Assembly (NCBI GenBank): GCA_033980235.1
Contig: CM067067.1
Span: 37,055,200-37,119,199 of the forward strand
DNA from: Diadema setosum
Lineage: Eukaryota > Echinodermata > Echinoidea > Diadematoida > Diadematidae
Length of the DNA stretch: 64,000 nt
Direction of reading: 5' to 3'
Part shown: positions 24,339-35,644 of the stretch, in pieces
Layout: each line of letters opens with the position of its first letter
How positions within the stretch are numbered: the first letter of the stretch is position 1
Position numbers and translations under genes: made by a program
Notes under the pieces: model-generated
The model's database searches: none
Seen by the model: only the letters and a program-made list of their open reading frames with translations
Told to the model about the DNA's origin: nothing

Positions 24339-24823
24339 TACAGTATGTCCCCAAAAAATTGCAATCGGAATTTCGCATTGATAACTGACAATATGATTAA
24401 ACTATCTAAATGCTACTTCAGGGTCTTAAGATATAACATCTTAGCTCTATTTTGCAGAAAACCCCATTCAATTTGGTTGAGTGGTCACAGAGAAATGTGG
24501 ATTGCTGTAAAGCATGTCATGCACTTGTCATGGGTCTGATTCTTCCAAGTTTAGCACTTGGATGCTCTAGTTGGAACTGCATATTATTAATGTGTGAACA
24601 CGATGGACAGAACTTGGAGGGAAGGGATTCCTGACAATGTTCTATACACAAAACAGGATACTCTTCATTTCTCTTTGACCACTGAATCAAATCGAATGGG
24701 GTCTTCTGTAAGATGTGGCAAATGAGTTATAGTTTCACACCCTGGAATTGTATTTGGATTGGTTCACTATTTTAGAGTTATCATTATGTAGGGTCCCGTT
24801 GTAATTTTGGGGGACATACGGTA
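24339..24823. mobile_element. 485-bp TA-flanked element, single copy of 20.5-kb arm
   Basis: Left TACAGTATGTCCCC and right GGGGGACATACGGTA are inverted and bounded by TA, as in Tc1/mariner-type insertions. The body aligns with the arms at 20079-20938. No transposase is encoded. Confidence 0.8.
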
Positions 24824-24829
24824 TATATA

Positions 24830-27000
24830 GGCCTTTACTATACACCGCCATTCAACTACACCACAACGGGGTATCTACCTATAGTCTAAGATTAATCATA
24901 ATATAGTTACTTAACTAGTGTCTGCTCAGTGAAATAGTGCGTTTAAATACAAAACTTACCAATACAGGTACAAGGAGAGAGACAGAAAAAGATCACGCAA
25001 TTCCTCTTATACTATCCGATATCAGGTAATAGCAAAAGAATATTCCGCAACAATAGACCTTTAGTCTCAGTATAAGTACTCACACTGCGTTACGCACTAT
25101 AAAGCGCTGAATCCGATATGTACATGAATGGGCGATCCCAACGCCAAGGAAAATAATTAGTGGCCGTCTAGTTAATAAATGACCGCAAGCACTTAACACT
25201 GTATGACGTGCAACACCAGTTTGTTTCTCTTTCCACCATACAAGATCCGTGTTCTGAACCATATAAATGCTGGAAGTGGGAATAACATGAACGGAAAATG
25301 CATGGGGTTCTATCATACTATGCCTGTATGTTCAGGCCTTTATTTCCACCCGATTTCCTTTATGCAATTCCTGATAGAGGATTATCAATATCTTCTATAA
25401 TAAACTCCAAAAGTTCTCATTATTTAATTGCGACACATCCTCGGCTGGTAACCATGTAGGGCCTACGTGCAATAGAGCCTAAACACGCAAGCTTTTCAAA
25501 TGCATACAAAATTGATCGACTTATCGGTGACAAGTTTAGAATTTGCACGGATAGGCCCTAAATAATAGTGATAACAATTATGGTGTTCATGGAAATAAAA
25601 CGTTTTTTTTTTTTTTTTTTTTGGCGTTCATTAAATAACTACGGTACTGCATGGGGGTAGGCGTACACAGGAGTGGAATAATGGTGAAGAGAAAGACGAC
25701 ACAAATCAAGGTTATAACGACTATCAATCATTATTTTGGTTACAAATATCGCATCGTGAAGGCATTGGATGATGACATCACACACTTAATAATGTATTTG
25801 CATGCATGTTACGTCTGTGATCAGCTCAGACATACAAAGGGAGGAGGTTTCCCCTTAATCACACCCTAACTCTGGGGGCTTGCTCCTTGACGTCGATGCT
25901 GGCCCTTCCAACGGGCAAAGTACAATGTTCAATAATATTTAACCGCGCGAAAACGCAGTCCGTATGCTGTACACAGTCATTCTTATCGGAGCGGAATGCA
26001 TAGGTCTTCTTGATTTATCCTCTCTTTCAGAATTGGATATATTCACGGTAGCATCTTAAATTGGCAAATGGAAGTGCCGTAGTTTTAAATGACTTGATTT
26101 GGAAATTCTTCATTGTTCAAAATCAATTAGCGTCTTGCTTCTAATCCACATTGTATGATTTCTTTTGCCATTTCGTTTTCTGCTAAGATTCATCGTAACG
26201 GAATAAAAAGCCAAGACCTCCTTATTTTTGTCTTCAGCTTTTTAACACAAAGTCATAACCAAAAATACATATTCTATCGTGAATTATAAGGATCATAAGG
26301 TTACAAAAGTTCTGAAGCTGCTATGATATATCTGTGAGTTGTCCACTCCTTAAAATGAACATTTTATTCACATCCATGGAAAGAAGCAGCAATTCAACCC
26401 ACAATCGTAAAATATGAACTCCTATAATGCAGGTCAACTCCACTTTAAGATAAGTTATCTTTGTTTCTCTTCTATTTTCGCAGTAATTAATTTGGAAAGA
26501 AGCAGAAATTTAACCAACATTATTGGTGAAATAGGCCTATTATGAACTCCCCTATGCAGGTCACAGTTGAGTTAGTATTCTACAAGAGATTATTATTGTT
26601 TCTCTTGTATTTTGAAGTAATTCATTTACTCTTTTGTTTCTTTATGAAACCATTCACTCATATAGATGGTTTTATTTAGTGATTTATCTATTAACATTAT
26701 AGTACTGACTGTGGACTGTGTAAATATGAAATTTGGATAGTACGACAATGAATGAAAAAAAGATATCATTTTTCAAAAAAAAAGTTAGAACTTAACAAAT
26801 ATGATGAGAAAAAATATTATGAATGACGAACGCCAAAAAATGAAATTTTCATCTATTCTACTAAAACGTGAGGCCAAGGAGCAGTGTGTGCAAAATGTCG
26901 ATCGAGTTGGTTGATGAAGCTGTCGAATGGTGTCGCTCTTCGAATTTAATCTTCACTAAAAAAAGAATAAAGGGTGCATGGACATCATAAGGATGATTGA
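24830..27000. other. No gene recognised upstream of TMBIM
   Basis: AT-rich sequence with a T run near 25603-25622. It may hold the TMBIM promoter and noncoding first exon. A strong donor-like site on the - strand (TATTG/GTAAGT at 24961) is the only hint. Confidence 0.3.
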
Positions 27001-27003
27001 CTA

Positions 27004-27225
27004 GATTTTATTTGGCAAGAGTTGGTTTTGGTATTCACGATTCGGATTTTTCGATAACCTTCAGGTAGCGGGAATATTCTGTTTAAAACTACCCTGTGTG
27101 ATTAAATATTCAATTACACAGGGTAAGCCCAGTTTTAAAACAGAATTTACTCATTATATACCTGAAGGTTTCGATCATAAAATCCGAATCGTGAATACCA
27201 AAAACAACTCTTGCCAAATAAAATC
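27004..27225. repeat. 222-bp palindrome
   Basis: GATTTTATTTGGCAAGAG at the left end matches CTCTTGCCAAATAAAATC at the right end, and the arms stay largely complementary to a centre near 27108 (ACCCTGTGT / ACACAGGGT). Confidence 0.9.
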
Positions 27226-27262
27226 TATTCAAATTCATGATTTTCTTCCGTCGAGATGTTTT

Positions 27263-27481
27263 TTCATTGCAACTGATTGACAAATTGCCCTACATCGACG
27301 TAAATAAGCACTGAATTGATCAGTGTCTCAGTAGTAGCCATGATAAAAAAAACCATGGGCGTACATACTCGAGCAGGTACGCCCATGTTTTTTTTTTTAT
27401 CATGGCTACTACTGAGACACTGATCAATTCAGTGCTTATTTACGTCGATGTAGGGCAATTTGTCAATCAGTTGCAATGAAA
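27263..27481. repeat. 219-bp near-perfect palindrome
   Basis: Arms of about 102 bp, almost perfect, around a short centre at 27365-27377. It directly follows the 27004-27225 palindrome, and its outer flank again reads AATAAAATCTAG, echoing the first palindrome's left flank. It may therefore have inserted next to or into a larger element. Confidence 0.92.
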
Positions 27482-27509
27482 TAAAATCTAGTTGTGCTAT
27501 ACCATGGGC

Positions 27510-28400
27510 GTAAATCCCGGGGGGATGGGGGGGATATATCCCCCCCCCCTGAAATGGAGGAGGGGGGGATGGCCTGTACAATCATCCCCCCTGAATTTTG
27601 AGGGGAAAAAAATGGAGGAAGCAGAAATGTGATTGTATCAATATCGGCATATTGCATGACGTTTGTACGCCGGCCTTCAGACAGGTAACAGAGCTGAACA
27701 GTATTCTATCTTGTAGGAAAATGTATAATTTTCTCAAGCGCTCGCTCGCTTCGCTCGCTCGCGAAGAAAGTAACATCGACATACACTGTAAGGTATGGCT
27801 CAGGCGTTGACAACGTCAAATAGTATAGGTCTACATATAAACATGCTATGACGCGAGTAACTGGGGACCATCTGCAAAATATGTACGAAAACATACAAAC
27901 AAACAATAACAACAACTTTATCGCCATAATTGAACCCCCTCCATTTCCTGAATCATTCCTGAGAAACGACAGTGACTGATGACTCAGTCAAGATACATCT
28001 ATGGGCATACCAAGGGAAGATCAGGGACGTCGAATCTATGGGGGGGGGGGGGGGGGGCAAAGGGGCATTTGCCCCGCCCCAAAGGAAGTGTTTAGACAGA
28101 CAAATCATTTATCCCCCAAGCAATTCCCGAGATGAGGACAAATCTCGAACTTTCTTAATGTAAAATTGTCCAAATATCGCCAGAACTATGCACCAGATCG
28201 TTGTATTGCAATCATGAACATGCAAAAGGTCCGCTATACAGGATAAGGGATAAACTTTGTACACTTTGACATAGACGTATATTCCCTAATTTATCAAAGA
28301 GTGTGCAGCAGATCTTTCACTTAACAAAAGCAACCTAATATGTATAGAGGCGTCGATGGGGGGGGGGGGGATGGTTCTCAAATAAAAGTGGGACAAACAA
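27510..28400. repeat. G/C-run repeat remnants
   Basis: GGGCGTAAATCCCGGGGGG followed by G and C runs (27500-27600), a box CGCTCGCTTCGCTCGCTCGCG at 27739-27759 related to the satellite downstream, and further G runs at 28041-28057 and 28359-28370. No gene is seen. Confidence 0.6.
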
Positions 28401-28414
28401 AAGCGAAAAATATA

Positions 28415-29565
28415 GCTACAAACGGCAGTTTTTGGAGTGTAAAATTTTAAAATTTTAAAGCTCGCTCGCTCCGCTCGCTCGCATTTAACCGCTATGCCAT
28501 TCTCCTGATGTTGCTGCCAGTGATTGACAGCAGGTGCACCCGGGGCGCCCCCCTTAATTTCCAAAGCGAAAGTATAGCTACAAACGACAGTTTTTAGGAC
28601 TGGAAAATGTCAAAATTTTCAAGCTCACTCGCTTCGCTCGCTAGCATTTAATCAGTATGACATTCTCCTGATGCTGCTGCCAGTAATTGCCGGCAGTTGC
28701 GCTCGGTGTGCCCCCTTAATTTCCAAAGCGAAAAAATACAGCCACAAACGGCAGTCTTTGGACTGTATAATGTCAAAATTTTCAAGTTCGCTCGCTCCGC
28801 TCGCTCGCATTTAACCGCTATGCCATTCTCCTGATGTTGCTGCCAGTAATTGCCGGCAGTTGCACTCGGTGTGCCACCTAAATTTCCAAAGCGAAAAAGT
28901 ATAGCTACAAACGGCAGTTTTTAGACTGTAAAATGTCAAAATTTTCAAGCTCGCTCGCTCCGCTCGCTCGCATTTAATCGCTATGCCATTCTCCTGATGT
29001 TGCTGCCAATGATTTAGCTACAAACGGCAGTTTGGGGACTGTAAAATGTCAAATTTTTGAAGCTCGCTCGCTTCGCTCGCTCGCATTTAATCGTTATGCC
29101 ATTCTGATGTTGCTGCCCGATTGCCGGCAGTTATTTGCGCCCGGTGTGCCCCCATAATTTCCAAAAGCGAAAAAATACAGCCACAAACGGCAGTCTTTGG
29201 ACTGTAAAATGTCAACATTTTCAAGCTCGCTCGCCCCGCTCGCTCGCATTTAACTGCTATGCCATTCTCCTGATGTTGCTGCCAGTAATTGCCAGCAGTT
29301 GTGCCTGATGCGGCCCCCCTTAATTTCCAAAGCGAAAAAGTATAGCTACAAACGGCAGTTCTTAGACTGTAAAATGTTAAAATTTTCATGCTCGCTCGCT
29401 CCGCTCGCTCGCATTTAATCGCTATGCCATTCTCCTAATGTTTCTGCCAGTGATTGACAGCAGTTGCGCCTGGTGTGCCCCCCTTAATTTCCAAAGCGAA
29501 GAATATAGCTACAAACGTTTTTGGACTGAAAAATGTCAAAATTTTCAACGCAAAGAGATTTCACC
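28415..29565. repeat. 163-bp satellite array, about 7 copies
   Basis: Unit starts (GCTACAAACGGCAG or variant) fall at 28415, 28577, 28741, 28904, 29017, 29180, 29345 and 29508, giving spacings of 162, 164, 163, 113, 163, 165 and 163; one unit has lost about 50 bp. Most units hold a GC-rich near-palindrome of GCTCGCTCGCT-CGCTCGCTCGC type followed by ATTTAA; the last keeps only the start of the unit. Confidence 0.93.
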
Positions 29566-29569
29566 GTAG

Positions 29570-30300
29570 GAGGGGGAAACCCCCCTACCATACCCTCACC
29601 CCTCGCTTGATTCGTTCCCTCACATAACCGCTCCTCCTAAGATCAAATCCTGCCTACGCCGATGATAGGCCCCATTATTTAGTAGGCCTTCACAGTGATG
29701 TCGCACAGCAAGAGCTGAAATACCACGATTTTGTCATTCAATAATATATTGTGAATATTTCATTTTCTTAGTGTTTTTTAAAGAAAAGGAAACAAAATTT
29801 TCACCACAAGTGAGCACCAGATCGCTGAATTTCAGGTCTGAAAATGCAAAATCTTCCTCGTGTGGGAGAAGGATACCCCCCCCCCCCCCCCCCCCATACA
29901 CACCCTTCCCCCGTTCGGTCGTTCCGCTCCCTCTCACAGATATTTCAAAAAAAAAAAATCATACTTTTAGGTCTGATTTTCCGCCGAAAGTCGTCTGACA
30001 AGCAAAAAAAAAAAAAAAAGCAACAAGAACAAAAAGTCTTTATGTTGTTGCTGCCACTTTTCTCCCACTTTATATTTCATGCAAAAGAGTGGGGCATCCG
30101 ATCCCTGTAAAGTGTGTGTATGTGTGTGTGTGTGTGGGGGGGGGGGGGCACAAAGCTTCTCCCCCCCACCCCCCCCCCCCAAAAAAAAAAAAAAAAAAAG
30201 GCTGCGCCGGTCCGGTTATGGGCTTGTAATCGTGGTGATGGTGACCATCCCCCCCACTCCTGAGTATGGATTTACGCCGTTGTGCTATACACATTGCTGA
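29570..30300. repeat. Inverted relative of the 1.5-2.8 kb repeat, with C/G runs
   Basis: 29800-29862 is the reverse complement of the core at about 1925-1970 (shared CTGAATTTCAGGTCTGAAAA). Long C, G and A runs follow to about 30199. No gene. Confidence 0.7.
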
Positions 30301-30487
30301 AAAGCAAAACAGCTCGCAAGTATACACAGTTTACATTACTCAACAGTAGGAAATATCGCGTTTACACCCGACGATACAATAGTTCATTCATTCATTCATT
30401 CATTTTTTCTATCTGTAGAAGAACTTGAAAAGACTTTTTTTTTTTTCACATGAAATATAAGTACATATAGGCCTATTATGTCAACAT

Positions 30488-33400
30488 ATGGTTTTTGATA
30501 CGCACCAGCGAAGGAAATACAACATTGACTCCCTTTACGTGTTGAAGCCTAGCCTGTCAATTCCCTCAAGACTTCACAAAGATGTTTGGGAAACTATTCA
30601 TCACCTTGGTATAGCGCGTAGGCGTAAAACTCACAGAGGGAGAAGACAGAGGAAAATTAACAACGGCCCTGTAGTCATCACAAAAAAGGCCAAGTCATCT
30701 GCTAATACTTCTGATGATATTGAAACTCATACGTTTGATGGATCAGTGCACATGGGCACTCATCAGGACATTGGACAGCCCATTGAGATCATAGTGCATC
30801 ACCGTTTTCGGCGGATTAATTGTGGTAACAACAACAGGACTTCGCCCATATCTCACAATGTTATCCCTTTGCAACGCATTAACACCTACAAATGCAGGTT
30901 CCCCTCCTTTCTTCTAACGAATATTCGATCACTGAGCAACAAAATAGACGAATTCTGTGCCACTGTCAAGGTCCATGGAGCTGACATAGCTGCAGTTACG
31001 GAAACCTGGTTTTCGGAGACAAATCCTGCTGATGAGAACCTCATGGACGGCTATAATCTCTTCCATAAAGACAGATCTGCAAGACGCGGTGGTGGCGTCG
31101 CCCTCTACGTCAGGAATGACATTCCTGCGACCATCTACGGAAGTGATCTCACTCCAGGTAATCTCGAAGTTCTGTGGGTTAAAATGAATCTCCGTCGTTA
31201 TGTAAAGCAACCTATCGATCTCTTTACCTGTGTTGTCTACTCACCCCCTGCATCTCCTCTCAAGGATGAAATCATCAACCATCTGATTATTATGACCGAT
31301 AGCATTCGGAACTCCTTCTCCAGTGCGTCAATAATGGTCTTAGGTGATTTCAATGACTTGGATACCAACCAATTTTCTGGACAGCTTGGATTTCAGCAGT
31401 TGGTCAATCAAGCTACGAGAAACAACAGTCTCCTGGACATGATATTCACAGACTCTGGGGAGTACTTCCGAGAGCCTACTGTGACAGCACCAATTGGCCG
31501 TTCTGATCATGCAACTATCGTCCTACTACCACACTCTAGCGTAGCTAAGTCTGTAATTAGACGCAGTTATCGTCCTTTGCGAGACTCTTGTGTGCGCTCC
31601 TTTGGCCGCTGGATCACCGAATACAATTTTGATGAGATATCGCAACTACATTCTCCGGAGGACATGGCCCAATATCTCAATACAGTGCTCTCACAGGCTT
31701 ACAGAAAACATTTTCCTCTTGTGATCTGCAAACGTGCAAAAACCGATAAACCCTGGATAACTAACGGTCTAAAATCGCTTATCCGAAGAAGACAGCATGC
31801 CTATAATAGAGGAGATTTTGTCACATTTCGCTCTCTACGAAATCGCGTTTCACGTGATATCAAGAAACGTAAGGCTGCCTTCTATGACTCAAAGATCACT
31901 CCCTTGAAAAGCTCTAATCCAGGAAAATGGCACCGCAGAATTCGATCTATGGCTGGTATGAACACGAAACAAACCATCAGCTTTCCTGACGAGTTTGGTG
32001 TGAACGATTTCCAGCGAGCTTCTTTTATTAACAATTTCTTTGCAGAGATATGCAGAGATCTGCCTGAACTCGACACCTCTTCATGTCCAGCCTTTCTCCC
32101 TGCAAGACAACTACTTCCGCTTATTCCTCGGCTCAAAGTCTACAAGGAACTGAAGCGACTCGATCCAACGAAGGCTGTCCACCCAGACGACATTCCCATG
32201 AGGCTGATTTGTGAATTCGCTTTCGAGATTTCGGCACCACTTACCAACATTTTCAATGCCATCTACACTTCTTGGGTGTTTCCTCTGTGTTGGAAATCAT
32301 CTGTCGTGACACCAATACCAAAGAAGTTACCGGTTTCTGGCTGCACCGATTTGAGACCAATATCGATTACGCCCGTGTTTTCCCGTGTGTTTGAAACCTT
32401 TGTTGTGCAGCATTTGATGAGCGATCTGGCACCTCACCTAGATAATCGTCAGTTTGGGAATATTCGCGGTAGCTCGACGACACACTACCTTGTAAGCTTA
32501 CTCGACACAATTTTGAAGGACCTGGAAAAAGTGAATCAATGCGCGACACTTTGCACAATCGATTTCTCAAAGGCGTTCGACCGAGTGAATCACAACATCG
32601 TCATTCGCAAACTCATCGAGTATGGTGTTGATGAAGCTCTTCTCCCAATCATTTGCAGTTTCTTGAGTGATCGTAACCAGGCTGTAAGAATTGGCTCTGC
32701 TATCTCGGACATGAAAACCTTGTCCTGTGGCGTGCCACAAGGAACCAAGATGGGACCCGTCCTGTTCTTAGCCCTGGTCAATGACGCTGCATGTTACACC
32801 AATAATCGCTGGAAATACGTTGATGATTTGAGCATCCTTGAAATCCGTCCGACCACAGCAGTTTCCCTTTTACAGAGAAATCTTGATGATCTTGCCGGTT
32901 GGTGTCTTGGAAACGATGTTAAAATCAATGTGACAAAAAGCCATGCAATGACCATCAATTTCAGCAGACGCGAGATCCATCATGTGTGCTTGGATATCAA
33001 TGGTGTGCCCCTGGAGGAAACTGCGTGTCAGAAGATCCTCGGTGTTACCCTTCAGTCAAACCTAAAGTGGGACACGCAAGTCGCTGATATGATATCGAAG
33101 GCGGGGAGGAGACTCTTCATTCTCTGCCGTCTGCGTAGGTGTAGTGTGAGCCGGGCTGACCTGATAACTATCTACATATCTTATATTCGCCCTCTTCTTG
33201 AGTATGCGTCACCTCTCTGGGCACCTAACATAACCAAAGGACAGGCTAATGCCTTGGAAAGAGTTCAGAAACGCGTTTGTCGCATCATCCTAGGCAATGA
33301 GTACACCTCATATGAAAATGCTCTCAATGAATTACAAATCCCACGTTTAACGTCCCGGTATGAGCAGCTCCTCCATTCATTCGGACGTGGTCTTCTCCAT

Positions 33401-33556
33401 TCCCCCCGCCATAGAGACTTCTTGCCACCTCCACGGAATCAGATCTCCACACGTCAACTTCGCAATTCTCATGCCCTGAACACTCCTTTTTGCAGAACTG
33501 AACGTTATCGTAGATCCACTATTCCATCTGTAGTTCGCCTTCTTAATAAACAATAA
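30488..33556 (+). CDS. Non-LTR retrotransposon ORF2 (endonuclease + reverse transcriptase)
   Basis: An uninterrupted 1022-residue frame encoding an APE-type endonuclease and reverse transcriptase, the machinery of target-primed reverse transcription. Residues 1-135 are basic and unassigned. Endonuclease, about 140-350: NIRSLSNKIDEF, ETWF, RRGGGVALYV, GDFND and GRSDH, covering the expected Asn, Glu, Asp and SDH motifs. Reverse transcriptase, about 560-830: RPISI, IDFSKAFDRVNH, GVPQGTKMGPVLFL and catalytic YVDD at 777-780. The C-terminal part has IRPLLEYASPLW, shared by CR1/Jockey-group elements. No RNase H and no ORF1 are seen; the copy may be 5'-truncated, and the start shown is only the first Met of the open frame. 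Absence of stops suggests a young insertion. Confidence 0.93.
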   Translation: MVFDTHQRRKYNIDSLYVLKPSLSIPSRLHKDVWETIHHLGIARRRKTHRGRRQRKINNGPVVITKKAKSSANTSDDIETHTFDGSVHMGTHQDIGQPIEIIVHHRFRRINCGNNNRTSPISHNVIPLQRINTYKCRFPSFLLTNIRSLSNKIDEFCATVKVHGADIAAVTETWFSETNPADENLMDGYNLFHKDRSARRGGGVALYVRNDIPATIYGSDLTPGNLEVLWVKMNLRRYVKQPIDLFTCVVYSPPASPLKDEIINHLIIMTDSIRNSFSSASIMVLGDFNDLDTNQFSGQLGFQQLVNQATRNNSLLDMIFTDSGEYFREPTVTAPIGRSDHATIVLLPHSSVAKSVIRRSYRPLRDSCVRSFGRWITEYNFDEISQLHSPEDMAQYLNTVLSQAYRKHFPLVICKRAKTDKPWITNGLKSLIRRRQHAYNRGDFVTFRSLRNRVSRDIKKRKAAFYDSKITPLKSSNPGKWHRRIRSMAGMNTKQTISFPDEFGVNDFQRASFINNFFAEICRDLPELDTSSCPAFLPARQLLPLIPRLKVYKELKRLDPTKAVHPDDIPMRLICEFAFEISAPLTNIFNAIYTSWVFPLCWKSSVVTPIPKKLPVSGCTDLRPISITPVFSRVFETFVVQHLMSDLAPHLDNRQFGNIRGSSTTHYLVSLLDTILKDLEKVNQCATLCTIDFSKAFDRVNHNIVIRKLIEYGVDEALLPIICSFLSDRNQAVRIGSAISDMKTLSCGVPQGTKMGPVLFLALVNDAACYTNNRWKYVDDLSILEIRPTTAVSLLQRNLDDLAGWCLGNDVKINVTKSHAMTINFSRREIHHVCLDINGVPLEETACQKILGVTLQSNLKWDTQVADMISKAGRRLFILCRLRRCSVSRADLITIYISYIRPLLEYASPLWAPNITKGQANALERVQKRVCRIILGNEYTSYENALNELQIPRLTSRYEQLLHSFGRGLLHSPRHRDFLPPPRNQISTRQLRNSHALNTPFCRTERYRRSTIPSVVRLLNKQ

Positions 33557-33602
33557 TTTTTTTTCTATGGTATTTAGTTTGTTATAGTTGTTGTATGTCT
33601 GT

Positions 33603-34320
33603 TGTATGTGAAAGTTGAAAGACTGGTTTTTTCCTATCTTCTTTCACACATGTTTGTTGTATATACTCCCTATGTTTCTTTTTTCTTTTCAAATTTCTTT
33701 CCCTCCTTAACCACAACACAAGTCACTGTTTTATGAAAAGGTCATCTTTGTTTATCTATAGAAGCCTTTTAGGCTTAACTTTCTTTCTCTCTTTTTTCTT
33801 TTTTCCTTTTTTTTTCTACCCTTTTTATCAGACTGCATTTTAAGGCGCATTTCTCTCACTCTTCATGACTTATGAGATACATTGAAATGTTGGTACATAC
33901 AAGCATACAATTATGAGTATATATGACAGTGCAATTTTGAATCTATTGTGGAATCACATGTTTATAAATTTTGTCAAAGGCATCTTCGTAATTGTTTTAT
34001 ATATTTGTATGTGAAAGCTGCAAGATTTGATGTCCCCAATTTTCTTCCACACGGGTTTGCTGTTCTTTCTATTTTCATACTCTTTTCCCTTTTTAACTAC
34101 AAAACCAGTAACTGATTTATGAAAAGGTTGCTTTTGTTTGTCTAGAAGCCTTTTAGGCTTTATTCTCCCTCCCACCCTTTTTATCGGACTGCATTTTAAG
34201 GTACATTTCTTTCACTTTTTATGACGCATGATGGTATACGGATATCTTGATACATACAACTATAATTATATTACGAGGAATATGAAAGTGCAATTTTGAA
34301 TCTATTGTATACATGTAATC
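33603..34320 (+). repeat. Tandem duplication inside the retroelement 3' UTR
   Basis: About 33603-33955 and 34008-34320 are diverged direct repeats. Shared blocks include TGTATGTGAAAG, GAAGCCTTTTAGGCTT, GACTGCATTTTAAGG and GTGCAATTTTGAATCTATTG, in the same order. Confidence 0.85.
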
Positions 34321-35140
34321 ATATGATTTTATTCTGGCAATACATGTATGTGGAAAGAAATGAAGTGTAATTGTTATATAGATTCTGTTATGATATAATA
34401 TAGTAAAATATAAATGCAACATTTGGTGAATTATATTATGTTAGGTGCTTTTGGTGTTTAATAATGTCATTGATTTTTTTTTCAATATTTTGGTGATTTT
34501 AGCTCGAGGGTTGGTGAAAAGTTTTGTAATTGCTGTGTAATAACGTCTCATTTTTGTACACCCCTGCATATGTATTTTTGTTGTTGTTGCTGAGATTAAG
34601 GTTTTTTTTTTATAAATATTCATAATTCAGAGTTTTAAAAGAAAGTGATTGTATTGAGTATTTTTTTTTCTCTGTTGTGGTACTGTATACATGTATGTAA
34701 GTTTTTGTTGTTTTAGATTAACAGTTGTGTGATTTTTATGTATAATTTCTCAATATGTTTATTGTAAACACCTTCAAATGTTATTTGTGAAGCACTGTTA
34801 TTTTTATCTATATACACACTGTACATGTACTCTGTAAACTGAATGTATTTCAGCCTTTGGGCTGCCAATTTCAGGAATAATAAACCTTATCAATTCAATT
34901 CAATTCAATTACAAATAGGTCCTAAGTGAAATTTATGGTATACAAACTTCATTCGGGCTAGGCCTACCTAGTGACGGACCCCGATGGGGATCGACTATAA
35001 TGGTAGCAACACTGATGAGGAATACATTGTTGTTGTTGTTTTTTTTTATCACTGTCATCATCATCATAATTTATTTGATATAAGACGATTTGTTTTGTTG
35101 TTGTTGTTAGATATCATTAGGGGGTCTCGTACTGTATCAT

Positions 35141-35163
35141 CATCGTCATCATCATCATCATCA
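35141..35163. repeat. (TCA)n microsatellite
   Basis: ATC/TCA trinucleotide run with one G interruption. Confidence 0.85.
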
Positions 35164-35435
35164 AATCAACAAATGGTGCGGCGTGGAGAGTAGCAAGGGT
35201 ATGAAAATTCTAGGTCTTTACAACGTTTTTATGTTTTGATGAAGTCTTAAAATCGGACAAAGTGCAGAAAGCCGTAATTTTTATTTCATAATATATGAAA
35301 TACCTAGCCTAATAATACAAGGCCCTATTATCGATCTTTCCTAAAACATACATCAGTAGGGCATATTGTTCACTGAACATTTTCAACTTCGTAACCGTTC
35401 CACTTGCCGTTCTGTTGATCACACACGAGCGTACT

Positions 35436-35465
35436 TTTCGCGCGCGGAATTCGAAGTGCGGGAAA
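35436..35465 (+). promoter_or_regulatory. Two E2F-consensus sites in DNAJC9 promoter
   Basis: TTTCGCGC at 35436-35443 and GCGGGAAA at 35458-35465 both fit TTTSSCGC (the second on the opposite strand). They lie about 90-120 bp upstream of the DNAJC9 ATG in a locally CpG-rich stretch without a TATA box. Cell-cycle control is inferred from the sites and the histone-chaperone role. Confidence 0.55.
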
Positions 35466-35553
35466 TCTTACTTCCGTTTTGAAATTGCGTTCATGTGTGA
35501 TCGTGGTGTGCCGACATTCTCTCGTTTTGTTGCTAGTGTAATCGCACCACAAA

Positions 35554-35644
35554 ATGTCTCTTCTTGAGCAGTGTGAAGAGTTGTTCGGGTCGAAGAATCT
35601 TTACGATGTGCTTATGATCAAGAAAGATGCGACGGCAAGTGAAG
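35554..35644 (+). CDS. DNAJC9: DNAJC9 exon 1 (residues 1-31)
   Basis: Starts MSLLEQCEELFGSKNLYDVL and ends in phase 1 before GTGCGT. Contains the first J-domain helix. Confidence 0.95.

Larger units (their letters stand above)
30488..34910 (+). mobile_element. CR1/Jockey-like non-LTR retrotransposon
   Basis: The element comprises ORF2, a 3' UTR of about 1.35 kb and a terminal (CAATT)n tail at 34891-34910. The tail follows a small hairpin CAGCCTTTGGGCTG (34851-34864) and AATAATAAACC, a 3' arrangement typical of CR1/L2-group elements. The 5' boundary and target duplication could not be placed; 30488 is only the ORF start. Confidence 0.85.

Noticed and set aside
28415..29565. Possible CRISPR-like array (regular repeats)
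   Set aside because: Whole 163-bp units repeat without unique spacers, and the genome is eukaryotic; it is a satellite.
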